From Odoribacter splanchnicus DSM 20712 (GTDB lineage Bacteria > Bacteroidota > Bacteroidia > Bacteroidales > Marinifilaceae): a stretch of 64,000 nucleotides of DNA. Of the stretch, positions 18,924-27,354 are shown piece after piece. A program made the position numbers and the translations under genes. The notes below the pieces were generated by a model. That model saw only the letters and a program-made list of their open reading frames with translations. It had not been told where the DNA came from and searched no databases. Numbering within the stretch: position 1 is the first letter of the stretch; each line of letters starts with the position of its first letter. The stretch covers positions 2,542,001-2,606,000 of the forward strand of contig NC_015160.1 of assembly GCF_000190535.1 (NCBI RefSeq). The letters run 5' to 3'.

Positions 18924-19585
18924 AACTCTAAATACTTCATCAATAATCCATAGCGTTCCCTCAGACTATCCTGTTCTTCCTCGCCTGTGACAAAACTATT
19001 CTTAACGGTATATCCGTACCGGATAAAAGTATCCAGGATCGGATCTACATTCAGTGTATTTATCTTCAAGGTAATCTGCAGTTGCTGGGAATCGCGGTTT
19101 CCCGACACGTAACAACTCAATACCCGGGCTTCGTTATATTCTACAATCTGTGCAACTTCGGCCAATGAATAATCGATCCGGTTGACTTCGAGCACCAGAA
19201 TACCTCCCGGCTGGTCTACACATAGCAAAGTGTCCAAATGCCGGAGGATATCGGTCAAAGTAATCGAACCGACAAAATTATTTTTCCGGTCGAGTACGGG
19301 TACCACCGACAACAAACTTCCGGCCGCCAGACAGATAACATCATAAATATGATAATTTTCATAAACAAAGGTACCTTCCACCGGAATCTGCAACACATCC
19401 AGCCGATCGTTCAGGTCGCCGTGGGCATAGATCATCTCATCATCTACAAGCCCCAGATACATTTTTCCCTGCTCCATAGGCAGATGGGACACCCGGAAAA
19501 GTTCCATCCAGTTGAGCGCCTGCAAGCAGGTATCTTCGGGTTTGAGCACCGGCACAACATTCGATATCAATTCTGATGCAATCAT
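18920..19585 (-). CDS. CBS-domain protein
   Basis: 221 residues with a pair of CBS motifs in the first 130 (VPVLKPEDTCLQALNWMELF; VVPVLDRKNNFVGSITLTDI) and a C-terminal ACT-like alpha/beta region (GILVLEVNRIDYSLAEVAQI). Such proteins bind adenine nucleotides and regulate partners; the partner is unknown. It lies upstream of nadK, as in other Bacteroidales. The final residues and TAG stop fall where the repeat array begins. Confidence 0.85.
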   Translation of the reverse strand: MIASELISNVVPVLKPEDTCLQALNWMELFRVSHLPMEQGKMYLGLVDDEMIYAHGDLNDRLDVLQIPVEGTFVYENYHIYDVICLAAGSLLSVVPVLDRKNNFVGSITLTDILRHLDTLLCVDQPGGILVLEVNRIDYSLAEVAQIVEYNEARVLSCYVSGNRDSQQLQITLKINTLNVDPILDTFIRYGYTVKNSFVTGEEEQDSLRERYGLLMKYLEL

Positions 19586-19613
19586 AGTTTATTTACAACG
19601 ATGTGACAACAGA

Positions 19614-19643
19614 CAAAGTTACAAATGTTTTTAAGCTGTCAAA
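19614..19643 (-). promoter_or_regulatory. Promoter of the CBS-nadK operon
   Basis: Minus-strand -7 box TAACTTTG (19621-19614) and -33 box TTTG (19643-19640) with an 18-base spacer, close to the Bacteroidetes consensus TTTG-N19-TAnnTTTG. The -7 box is 28 bases upstream of the ATG. Confidence 0.65.
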
Positions 19644-19658
19644 AATTCAGGATCTTTT

Positions 19659-19802
19659 TCAGTTCTTCCGTATTTTTTTAAGAACGACATAGACATCCAC
19701 ATCGGTTATTCCTTCGAACTCAGCAGGGTCGAACACCTCGTCGGCCGACATCAGTACTATGGTATATCCCACTGCCCGGCCGAACTTTCCTGTGTTCGGG
19801 TT
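19659..19802 (-). pseudogene. Start-less open fragment, possible C-terminal gene remnant
   Basis: A minus-strand frame of 47 codons between two stops encodes protein-like sequence (GKFGRAVGYTIVLMSADEVF, then FEGITDVDVYVVLKKIRKN) with good codon usage, but it has no start except an internal ATG. It sits in the 354-base gap between the divergent CBS and 19940 genes and just upstream of the CBS promoter. I do not recognise the family. It may be the last piece of a deleted gene. Confidence 0.35.
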
Positions 19803-19901
19803 TTATCCCCAAAATATGACAAACAACGAACTAATTTCAGAATAAAATGGCATCGTATCGATTTTTATCGGCCGATTATAAAAAAAATTACATTTATCGC
19901 A

Positions 19902-19909
19902 TATCTTTG
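19902..19909 (+). promoter_or_regulatory. -7 promoter box ahead of the 19940 gene
   Basis: TATCTTTG, a perfect TAnnTTTG match 31 bases before the ATG at 19940. A-rich DNA rather than TTTG stands at the -33 position. Confidence 0.55.
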
Positions 19910-19939
19910 TGACTGATAATTTTAAACGAATAAAATGAC

Positions 19940-20194
19940 ATGTTACCCAAATTTCTTATTGCGGACAACTCACAGGAAGCACTTGATTTAGTCTACGTTG
20001 TTCATACCGAAAAACCACGTTGTATCATTCAATGTGATCTGGACGGATTTTACAGTAATCAAAAAATTTACTGGATCGACGAAGAACCACTGTCTCAAGA
20101 TGATATCGATTCCCTGATGGAAGAAGCTGAGGATTTCTATGAAACCGAACTGGACAATCAGGAAGAGGTATATGACGAAGAGGAAGATAATTAA
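19940..20194 (+). CDS. Small acidic protein of unknown function
   Basis: 84 residues. The N-terminal half is folded-looking (MLPKFLIADNSQEALDLVYV, TEKPRCIIQCDLDGF), then IYWIDEEPLS and a very acidic tail (EEAEDFYETELDNQEE and beyond). I recall similar short proteins in Bacteroidales but no function. It has its own -7 box and precedes the DUF4301 gene by 37 bases, so the two are probably co-transcribed. Confidence 0.75.
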   Translation: MLPKFLIADNSQEALDLVYVVHTEKPRCIIQCDLDGFYSNQKIYWIDEEPLSQDDIDSLMEEAEDFYETELDNQEEVYDEEEDN

Positions 20195-20231
20195 TCCGAC
20201 TTACAACTTTGTAAGCTTTAATCACTAAATT

Positions 20232-21788
20232 ATGGACTACACGAAAGAAGATCTGAAAGTTTTCAAACACAGAGATATTAAACCGGAACAGATAGACCGG
20301 CAATTAGCCAATTTCGAAAAAGGATTCGACTATGTCGATTTGTCCGAACCAGCCACCATCGGTAATGGAATTATCCGGATCGAGGCTGAAGATGAAGAAC
20401 GTTTGAACGCAAATTTCGATAAAGCACGTCAGGAATGTGAACTGCTGAAAATGGTCCCGGCTTCCGGATCGGCCACCCGGATGTTCAAAGATCTGTTTAC
20501 TTTTATGGATACCTATACAGGTACAGAAGAAGAATTCCTGGAATTCGTGCAGGATAAAGGGGCGGGTACAATGCACGATTTCTTTTTGAAACTGGACGAA
20601 CTTCCTTTCTATAACCGTTTGTCTGCCGCTCTGTGGAATGATGGAAAAGACATCGACAAGATGATCGCCAAACGGCAATTTAACGAAATCCTTAGTTATA
20701 TCCTTACCGACAAAGGCCTGAACTATGGGAATACCCCCAAAGGATTGGTCGATTTTCATATTTACCGGGATTTTGTCAGAACGGCTTTCGACGAACATAT
20801 CGTTGAAGGAGGAATGTATTGCAACAATGGAAAAATAGCCCGCTTGCATTTCACCGTTTCGGAAGAGTATATAAATCTCTTTAAAGAACGGTTGAAGAAG
20901 GTGACCAAAGTATTTGAGAAGATGTTCAACATCAAATACGAAGTGACCTTTTCGATTCAGAAACCTTCCACCGATACGGTCAGCCTCACCGACAAGGGCG
21001 AGTTACTGAGAGACAGCGAAGGGAAGCTGGTATTCCGTCCCGGAGGACACGGTGCCCTGATCTATAACCTGAATGAATTGAAAGCCGATATTATTTTCAT
21101 CAAAAATATCGATAATGTCATCCCCGACCGGGCCAAGGGAGATACAATCAAATATAAAAAACTGCTGGCCGGAACACTGGTGGAATTGCAAGAAAAGATT
21201 TTCAGTTACCTGAGTATGCTGGATAAAAAACCGACAGAAGAACAACTCCGGGAGATTGAAGCCTTTATGGGACAAATCGGTTATAAAGAAGCGGAAGGCA
21301 AAACTTATAAAAACCAAAAAGAGCGCATTAAACATCTGCATCAATTGCTGGATCGTCCGATCCGGGTATGTGGGATGGTAAAAAATGAAGGTGAACCGGG
21401 CGGAGGACCGTTCTGGGTGAAAATGAAAGACGGCAGTTCACGCCTGATGATCATCGAATCGGCTCAGATCAATCTGAAAGATAAAGAACAGAAAAAAGTA
21501 TTCGATCATTCTACTCATTTCAATCCGGTCGATCTGGTATGCGGTGTAAAAAACTATAAAGGCAAGAAGTTCGATCTCGAAAAATTCATTGCCCCCGAAC
21601 AAGGTTTTATTACCCACAAATCATATAAAGGGAAAGAAATTAAAGTACAGGAACTCCCGGGGCTTTGGAATGGAGCAATGGCGAACTGGATTACGGTATT
21701 CGTCGAGGTTCCCCTGACAACTTTCACCCCGGTGAAGACTGTTTTTGATCTATTCCGTTTTGAGCATAGAAACGTATTGAAAAAATAA
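20232..21788 (+). CDS. DUF4301 family protein
   Basis: 518 residues, cytosolic. KMVPASGSATRMFKDLF near 73-90 resembles the nucleotide-binding loop of sugar-nucleotidyltransferases. Later FRPGGHGALIYNLNELKADI and EPGGGPFWVKMKDGSSRLMI are characteristic of this Bacteroidetes family, whose activity is not established. The stop codon is built into the left arm of the terminator that follows. Confidence 0.88.
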   Translation: MDYTKEDLKVFKHRDIKPEQIDRQLANFEKGFDYVDLSEPATIGNGIIRIEAEDEERLNANFDKARQECELLKMVPASGSATRMFKDLFTFMDTYTGTEEEFLEFVQDKGAGTMHDFFLKLDELPFYNRLSAALWNDGKDIDKMIAKRQFNEILSYILTDKGLNYGNTPKGLVDFHIYRDFVRTAFDEHIVEGGMYCNNGKIARLHFTVSEEYINLFKERLKKVTKVFEKMFNIKYEVTFSIQKPSTDTVSLTDKGELLRDSEGKLVFRPGGHGALIYNLNELKADIIFIKNIDNVIPDRAKGDTIKYKKLLAGTLVELQEKIFSYLSMLDKKPTEEQLREIEAFMGQIGYKEAEGKTYKNQKERIKHLHQLLDRPIRVCGMVKNEGEPGGGPFWVKMKDGSSRLMIIESAQINLKDKEQKKVFDHSTHFNPVDLVCGVKNYKGKKFDLEKFIAPEQGFITHKSYKGKEIKVQELPGLWNGAMANWITVFVEVPLTTFTPVKTVFDLFRFEHRNVLKK

Positions 21789-21811
21789 ATCCCACTTGGG
21801 ATTTATTTTTT
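21782..21811 (+). terminator. Intrinsic terminator after the DUF4301 gene
   Basis: AAATAAATCCC, loop ACTT, GGGATTTATTT followed by T's. The stem includes the TAA stop at 21786-21788. It separates the DUF4301 gene from the DUF368 gene. Confidence 0.8.
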
Positions 21812-21840
21812 TATAAAATTCGAAAAGTGAACAGAAAAAT

Positions 21841-22779
21841 ATGGGAAAACAAAAGAATTATTTATTGTTGGTACTGAAAGGCTGTGCCATGGGTGCAGCA
21901 GATGTGGTTCCGGGTGTTTCCGGCGGTACGATCGCCTTCATTACGGGGATTTATGAAGAATTGATCGATTCGATCAAAAGTATAGACCTCCAAGCTTTAA
22001 AATTGCTGCTCAGCCTGAAGTTTGCAGACTTTTGGAAAAAGATCAACGGGTCATTCCTACTCGGAGTGGCCGGTGGTATCGCCATCTCTATCTTCTCTCT
22101 GGCCAAACTCATGACCTGGTTACTGGAACATCATCCCATTTATATCTGGTCGTTTTTCTTCGGTTTGATCGTCGCTTCGTCGGTACTGGTAGCCAAAGAA
22201 ATCAAACACTGGCATATCGGTACGGTGATCTCACTGATTGCAGGAGGTTGTATCGCCTATGTCATTACCGTGATGTCGCCGGCCGAGACTCCCAATACAT
22301 GGTGGTTTATCATCTTATCCGGCGCCATAGCTATTTGTGCCATGATTTTACCGGGCATATCCGGGGCATTCATTTTACTACTGATGGGGAAATACTCCTA
22401 TATCCTCGGAGCTGTCAGCAGCCTGAACATCGGGGTGATGTTGTTATTCATCGTCGGAGCGGTTGCCGGTATCATCAGTTTTTCCCATCTGTTATCCTGG
22501 CTTTTAAAAAAATATCATACAGCGACAGTCGCTACCCTAACGGGATTCATGGTAGGGTCTCTGAATAAAGTATGGCCCTGGAAAGAAACTCTGGAAACCT
22601 ATACCGACTCACACGGAGTGGTAAGACCTTTGGTGGAAGCGAATGTATCTCCGCATTATTTTCAGGAACTGACGCAATCCGATCCGCTTTTAGTGGAAGC
22701 GATCGTGATGTGTATCGTGGGTTTTGTGCTTATTTATGGCATAGAGTTCATCGGAAAGAAAATGCAAAAGCAACAGTAA
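21841..22779 (+). CDS. DUF368 membrane protein
   Basis: 312 residues, 8-9 hydrophobic segments. AMGAADVVPGVSGGTIAFI near 17-35 and the repeated ICAMILPGISGAFILLLMGK are the signature of DUF368/PopT-type proteins, which have been linked to undecaprenyl-phosphate recycling in some bacteria. That fits the cell-envelope genes nearby but is not shown here. It ends 2 bases before the aroE start. Confidence 0.9.
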   Translation: MGKQKNYLLLVLKGCAMGAADVVPGVSGGTIAFITGIYEELIDSIKSIDLQALKLLLSLKFADFWKKINGSFLLGVAGGIAISIFSLAKLMTWLLEHHPIYIWSFFFGLIVASSVLVAKEIKHWHIGTVISLIAGGCIAYVITVMSPAETPNTWWFIILSGAIAICAMILPGISGAFILLLMGKYSYILGAVSSLNIGVMLLFIVGAVAGIISFSHLLSWLLKKYHTATVATLTGFMVGSLNKVWPWKETLETYTDSHGVVRPLVEANVSPHYFQELTQSDPLLVEAIVMCIVGFVLIYGIEFIGKKMQKQQ

Positions 22780-22781
22780 TC

Positions 22782-23525
22782 ATGCAAATATACGGAATCA
22801 TCGGATACCCTTTGGGGCATTCCTGCTCGCCCCGCTATTTTAACGAGAAATTCCAAAAAGAAAATATCGCTGCTGAATATCGGAGCTTCGAAATGCCCGA
22901 CATCCGGCAGCTTCCAACACTATTACAACAAACGCCCGACCTTTGCGGTTTTAATGTCACGATCCCTCACAAACAAAATATCCTTCCCTTTCTGGACGAG
23001 ATCAGTGAAGAAGCCCGGGCTATCGGTGCCGTCAATTGCGTCAAGGTGAGCCATCCGAATGGGCACCCCTATCTGGTGGGATATAATACGGATATGTACG
23101 GTTTTCGGAAAGCTTTGCTGGAATTTATTCCCGCAGCTATTTCCAAAGCACTGATTCTGGGGAATGGCGGAGCTGCCAAAGCCGTGCGTTACGCCCTGCA
23201 CTCTCTGAATATGGAAGTATCGACCGTATCCCGTACTCCCCGCCAGGCAGACGAGATCGGCTATGCAGCGTTACCGGATTTAATAACCGGTTATCCGCTG
23301 ATCGTAAATACAACCCCTCTGGGCACCTGGCCCGATACATCGGAGTTTCCTCCCCTTCCCTACGAGCTCCTCACTGCCGGACATTATCTTTTCGACCTGG
23401 TCTATAATCCCGAAACAACCACTTTCATGCAAAAGGGAAGAGCAGCCGGAGCTCATGCCTGCAACGGTTATGCGATGTGGCTGGGACAGGCGGAAAAAAA
23501 TTGGGAGATATGGAAAAAAAAGTAA
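22782..23525 (+). CDS. aroE: Shikimate dehydrogenase
   Basis: NADPH-dependent reduction of 3-dehydroshikimate. 247 residues from ATG 22782; the open frame extends further 5', but that part overlaps the DUF368 gene in another frame. GYPLGHSCSP supplies the shikimate-binding serines, FNVTIPHK the catalytic lysine, GNGGAAKAV the nucleotide loop, and NGYAMWLGQAEKNWEIW the C-terminus. Two bases separate it from the DUF368 gene, so the two form an operon. Confidence 0.96.
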   Translation: MQIYGIIGYPLGHSCSPRYFNEKFQKENIAAEYRSFEMPDIRQLPTLLQQTPDLCGFNVTIPHKQNILPFLDEISEEARAIGAVNCVKVSHPNGHPYLVGYNTDMYGFRKALLEFIPAAISKALILGNGGAAKAVRYALHSLNMEVSTVSRTPRQADEIGYAALPDLITGYPLIVNTTPLGTWPDTSEFPPLPYELLTAGHYLFDLVYNPETTTFMQKGRAAGAHACNGYAMWLGQAEKNWEIWKKK

Positions 23526-23588
23526 AAAGGCTAAAAACCAGAGGGTAAAGGCTAAAAATAAAAAAATACCTGAAAAATACGTTGGAGC

Positions 23589-23619
23589 TTTCTTTTTTTA
23601 AAGAATATTTCTATCTTCG
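23589..23619 (+). promoter_or_regulatory. Candidate promoter of the ior operon
   Basis: -33-like TTTC (23589-23592), 19-base spacer, -7-like TATCTTCG (23612-23619, one mismatch to TAnnTTTG). It is placed so that the transcript would begin near 23627 and include the aromatic-rich leader ORF. Confidence 0.45.
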
Positions 23620-23650
23620 CAAACGTTTTACATGATATGCGTTTAGCGAT

Positions 23651-23725
23651 ATGTACCGTCCTTTTGAATATTATTTCGTTTTAGCTTATATCATGGGTAC
23701 CTTGAAATTCCACTGGGGACTCTGA
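23651..23725 (+). CDS. Candidate aromatic-rich leader peptide of the ior operon
   Basis: A 24-codon ORF, ATG 23651 to TGA 23725, in the 312-base gap before iorA. Eight residues are aromatic: Phe at 5, 9 and 20; Tyr at 2, 7, 8 and 13; Trp at 22. Residues 5-9 read FEYYF. CATGATAT (23631-23638) can pair with ATATCATG (23688-23695), enclosing its start. The downstream genes oxidise arylpyruvates, so a peptide that reads aromatic codons would make sense. No convincing terminator follows, and A/T-rich DNA gives Phe/Tyr codons by chance, so this stays tentative. Confidence 0.35.
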   Translation: MYRPFEYYFVLAYIMGTLKFHWGL

Positions 23726-23837
23726 TTCCGGGGCAGTTATTGCCTTCACTTTCGAATTATTCAACATTTTATTTCCGAGACGTCTCCGACGTTTGTGTTA
23801 TTGTAATATCATATAATCTATAAAATCAGACAAAATT

Positions 23838-25424
23838 ATGCAAAAACAGCTATTATTAGGTGTCGAAGCAATAGCTCAGGGAGCCATTGACAGCGGAATT
23901 TCAGGCGTATATGCCTATCCCGGTACTCCTTCGACAGAAATCACCGAATATATTCAGAATTCTAAAGAGGCTATCGCCCGTAATGTACACCGGGCATGGG
24001 CAGCCAACGAAAAGACGGCCATGGAATCGGCTTTAGGCATGTCTTACGCCGGCAAAAGAGCCTTGGTATGTATGAAACACGTCGGTATGAATGTGGCAGC
24101 CGACTGCTTCATGAATGCAGCTATTACCGGAGCTAACGGTGGACTGGTAGTTACCGCAGCCGACGATCCTTCGATGCATTCCTCGCAAAATGAGCAGGAT
24201 TCCCGGGTATATGGTAAATTTGCCTTTGTACCGGTACTCGAACCTTCGAACCAGCAAGAAGCTTACGAAATGACCCGTTACGGTTTCGCTCTCTCCGAAA
24301 CGGTAGGTTCTCCCGTATTGATGCGGATTACCACCCGTCTGGCCCACTCCCGTGCCGGAGTCGAAACGCACGATAGCCTGCCGGAAAATCACTTGCACTT
24401 GCCGGAGGATAAACGCCAGTTCGTACTGCTCCCGGCTATCGCCCGTAAACGCTATAAACTCTTACTTGAGAAACAGGCGGATTTTGTAAAAGCATCCGAA
24501 CAATCTCCCTTCAATCAATATATCGACGGTAGTGATAAATCACTCGGAATCATCGCTTGCGGAATTACCTACAATTATCTGTTGGAAAATTTTGACGGTG
24601 GCTGTATCTATCCGGTAGTAAAAGTCAGCCAATATCCGTTACCCCGTAAGATGATCAAACGTCTATTGCGCGAGTGTAAACAGATTCTGGTACTCGAAGA
24701 AGGTTATCCCGTTGTAGAAGAAATGCTGAAAGGGTACCCCGGCAAAGACAACATCATGGGACGCCTGGACGGCACCCTGCCCCGGGATGGCGAATTAAAT
24801 CCGGACTTAGTAGGCAAAGCCCTTTGTTTCAATACCAAAGAAGGAGCCCCTGTACCTGAGATCGTCGCTCCCCGTCCACCTGCACTCTGTACGGGTTGCA
24901 GCCATCGCGATGTCTATAAAGCCCTCAACGAAGTCATCGCGACCTATGGCGAAGGACGGGTATTTTCAGATATCGGCTGTTATACTTTAGGTGCACTTCC
25001 TCCTTTCCAGTCCATCAACTCTTGTGTCGACATGGGAGCTTCTATCACGATGGCCAAAGGAGCCTGTGACGCCGGATTATTCCCAACGGTAGCGGTTATC
25101 GGCGACTCGACTTTCACCCATTCCGGTATGACCGGTTTATTGGATGCCGTCAACGAAAAAACGCCGATCACAGTGATCATCTCCGACAACGAATCGATTT
25201 CTATGACCGGAGGTCAGGAATCCTCGGCCCTGGGAAAAATAGAATCGATCTGCCAGGGTATCGGAGTAGAACCCGAACACATCCGGGTATTGCTGCCGGT
25301 ACCCAAGAACCATGAGGAACTGTGCCGAATTATCCGGGAAGAACTGGAATACAAAGGAGTATCGGTCATCATCCCCCGGAGAGTATGCATCCAGAAAGCA
25401 GCCAGGGACAATAAGAAAAAATAG
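23838..25424 (+). CDS. iorA: Indolepyruvate:ferredoxin oxidoreductase, alpha subunit
   Basis: Oxidatively decarboxylates indole-, phenyl- and hydroxyphenyl-pyruvate to aryl-acetyl-CoA with reduction of ferredoxin. 528 residues: N-terminal pyrimidine-binding region (YAYPGTPSTEITEYI), CTGC at about 351-354, TPP-binding motif from Gly422 (GDSTFTHSGMTGLLDAV). The protein stops after IPRRVCIQ and lacks the C-terminal 4Fe-4S ferredoxin domain of archaeal IorA (usually about 600 residues). Followed by iorB after 51 bases of degenerate repeat. Confidence 0.95.
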   Translation: MQKQLLLGVEAIAQGAIDSGISGVYAYPGTPSTEITEYIQNSKEAIARNVHRAWAANEKTAMESALGMSYAGKRALVCMKHVGMNVAADCFMNAAITGANGGLVVTAADDPSMHSSQNEQDSRVYGKFAFVPVLEPSNQQEAYEMTRYGFALSETVGSPVLMRITTRLAHSRAGVETHDSLPENHLHLPEDKRQFVLLPAIARKRYKLLLEKQADFVKASEQSPFNQYIDGSDKSLGIIACGITYNYLLENFDGGCIYPVVKVSQYPLPRKMIKRLLRECKQILVLEEGYPVVEEMLKGYPGKDNIMGRLDGTLPRDGELNPDLVGKALCFNTKEGAPVPEIVAPRPPALCTGCSHRDVYKALNEVIATYGEGRVFSDIGCYTLGALPPFQSINSCVDMGASITMAKGACDAGLFPTVAVIGDSTFTHSGMTGLLDAVNEKTPITVIISDNESISMTGGQESSALGKIESICQGIGVEPEHIRVLLPVPKNHEELCRIIREELEYKGVSVIIPRRVCIQKAARDNKKK

Positions 25425-25475
25425 AATAAGTAATAAGCTACAGGCTAAAGGCTAAAAAGTTAAAGGTAAAAAATT

Positions 25476-26060
25476 ATGAAAACAGATATTATATTAGCAG
25501 GCGTAGGAGGGCAGGGTATTTTGTCTATCGCAGCGGCTTTGGGCTCGGCTGCACTGACTAACAATCTATATATGAAACAAGCCGAGACTCACGGTATGAG
25601 CCAGCGAGGCGGTGATGTACAATCTTTCATGCGTATTTCAGACCGCCCGATCTATTCGGACCTGATCGCCAAAGGACGTGCCGACATCATCTTATCCGTA
25701 GAGCCGATGGAAGCTCTTCGTTACCTCCCCTATCTACGGGAAGGCGGATTTGTGGTGACCAACTCCACACCTTTTATCAATATCCCCAACTACCCCGAAG
25801 TAGAAAAAGTGATGAGTACACTCAAAAGCCTTCCCCATCAGGTGATTATAGATGCCGATACCATTGCTAAAGAATCTGCCGGTAACGTCAGAGCCAGCAA
25901 TTTCGTCATGTTGGGAGCAGCTTCTCCCTTCATCGAAATTCCGTTCGAATACCTGGAAGAAGGCATCCGTGCCATCTTCAGCCGCAAAGGCGCTGAAATC
26001 GTAGAGATGAACCTCAAAGCCCTACGTGCGGGCCGCGAATTCGCTCAGAATTACAAGTAA
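25476..26060 (+). CDS. iorB: Indolepyruvate:ferredoxin oxidoreductase, beta subunit
   Basis: 194 residues, the gamma-type domain of 2-oxoacid oxidoreductases: ILAGVGGQGILSIAAALGSA at the N-terminus binds CoA, and ETHGMSQRGGDVQSFMRI is the family signature. It forms the heteromer with IorA. The 344-base gap after it is pyrimidine-rich degenerate repeat DNA without a gene, ending in the etfB promoter. Confidence 0.96.
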   Translation: MKTDIILAGVGGQGILSIAAALGSAALTNNLYMKQAETHGMSQRGGDVQSFMRISDRPIYSDLIAKGRADIILSVEPMEALRYLPYLREGGFVVTNSTPFINIPNYPEVEKVMSTLKSLPHQVIIDADTIAKESAGNVRASNFVMLGAASPFIEIPFEYLEEGIRAIFSRKGAEIVEMNLKALRAGREFAQNYK

Positions 26061-26233
26061 CGGACGAAACGGTAAAAGCGGCTAAAACGGGAACAACGGC
26101 AAAAATGCCTCCTTCCTCCCTGCCGCTTTTACCGTTCCCTTTTTCTTTTCCACCACTTCCACCGTTTCATCCCTTCACTTCCTACTTTTTTCACTTTTTA
26201 CCTTTTACTTTTCACCTTTTACCTTTATTGTAT

Positions 26234-26241
26234 TATCTTTG
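26234..26241 (+). promoter_or_regulatory. -7 promoter box of the etfBA-acd operon
   Basis: TATCTTTG, a perfect -7 match, at the end of a C/T-rich low-complexity tract (about 26106-26230). It implies a 5' leader of about 155 bases before etfB, in which I see no further element. Confidence 0.5.
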
Positions 26242-26404
26242 CTCACCAAATAGTTACAAGTTTCCGGTACTGCCGGAAGTGATCGGAATCGCTTCAAAGT
26301 GTTTGGAAAACCTGTACTAAACGGTGTAATTCAGCAAATATTAATCTTAAAATCCTTTCGACTTTTTCAATCGTTTGAAGGGATGATAACTTAAATAATG
26401 TAAC

Positions 26405-27277
26405 ATGAAAGGACTGAAAATTGTTGTTCTTGCGAAGCAGGTTCCCGATACCAGAAATGTGGGAAAAGATGCTATGAAAGCGGATGGAACTGTAAACAGA
26501 GCAGCCTTACCTGCTATTTTTAACCCTGAAGATTTAAATGCCCTGGAACAGGCATTACGGATAAAAGATAAAATTGAAGGGACTACAGTGCACATTCTGA
26601 CGATGGGCCCCGGCCGTGCTGCAGAAATCATACGTGAAGCCATGTACAGAGGCGCAGATGGCGGATATTTGTTATCCGACCGTGCTTTTGCCGGTTCCGA
26701 TACCCTGGCCACTTCTTATGCGTTAGCTTGTGCGCTCCGGAACTTGCAGACCGACCTGCTGATCTGCGGCCGTCAGGCTATCGACGGAGATACGGCTCAA
26801 GTGGGGCCTCAGGTAGCTGAAAAACTGGGGCTGCCACAAGTCACTTATGCAGAAGATATTCTGGATATTACAGCCGGCAAGATCACGATCAAACGTCGTC
26901 TCGAAAGAGGTATAGAAGTGGTAGAATGTCCGGTACCCTGCGTCGTGACCGTTAACGGTTCTGCTGCCCCCTGCCGCCCCCGTAACGCACGCTATGTGAT
27001 GAAATATAAATACGCCCGGGCTACCCAGGAAATGCAGGATGCCGATGAAGATTACCTCAACCTGCTCCAGGAACGTCCTTACCTGAAAATTACCGAATGG
27101 AGTGTCAACGACATCACTTGCGAAGCCCAGGAACTGGGATTGAGCGGTTCTCCGACGAAAGTGAAAAACATTGAAAGCGTCGTATTTCAGGCCAAAGAAG
27201 CCAAAGTACTCGAGCCTAGCGACACAGCCATCGATGAAATGATGAAAGAACTGATCGTTAACCATACCGTGGGGTAA
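26405..27277 (+). CDS. etfB: Electron transfer flavoprotein, beta subunit
   Basis: 290 residues. KIVVLAKQVPDTRNVGKDAM is the N-terminal beta strand and ligand loop; RQAIDGDTAQVGPQVAEKLG and CVVTVNGS are family motifs. With EtfA it carries electrons from the acyl-CoA dehydrogenase encoded downstream. Expression is from the 26234 box. Confidence 0.96.
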   Translation: MKGLKIVVLAKQVPDTRNVGKDAMKADGTVNRAALPAIFNPEDLNALEQALRIKDKIEGTTVHILTMGPGRAAEIIREAMYRGADGGYLLSDRAFAGSDTLATSYALACALRNLQTDLLICGRQAIDGDTAQVGPQVAEKLGLPQVTYAEDILDITAGKITIKRRLERGIEVVECPVPCVVTVNGSAAPCRPRNARYVMKYKYARATQEMQDADEDYLNLLQERPYLKITEWSVNDITCEAQELGLSGSPTKVKNIESVVFQAKEAKVLEPSDTAIDEMMKELIVNHTVG

Positions 27278-27346
27278 GGTAAAAAGTAAAAGGTAAAAAA
27301 GTAAAAAGTAAAAGGCGAAAGGCTATAAGCTTAAGCTATAAAAGCT
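27278..27346. repeat. Degenerate AAAAGTAAAAGG / GCTATAAGCTTAAG repeat
   Basis: Gap between etfB and etfA made of near-tandem words such as GTAAAAAGTAAAAGG and GGCTATAAGCTTAAGC. Related words occur after aroE (about 23526-23560), after iorA (25431-25472), at 49824-49874 and at 51903-52016, always between or at the ends of genes. Confidence 0.6.
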
Positions 27347-27354
27347 AAATATTT

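Noticed and set aside
22572..22781. N-terminal extension of AroE by 70 codons
   Set aside because: It overlaps the DUF368 gene in another frame, has no AroE similarity, and ATG 22782 gives the normal length.
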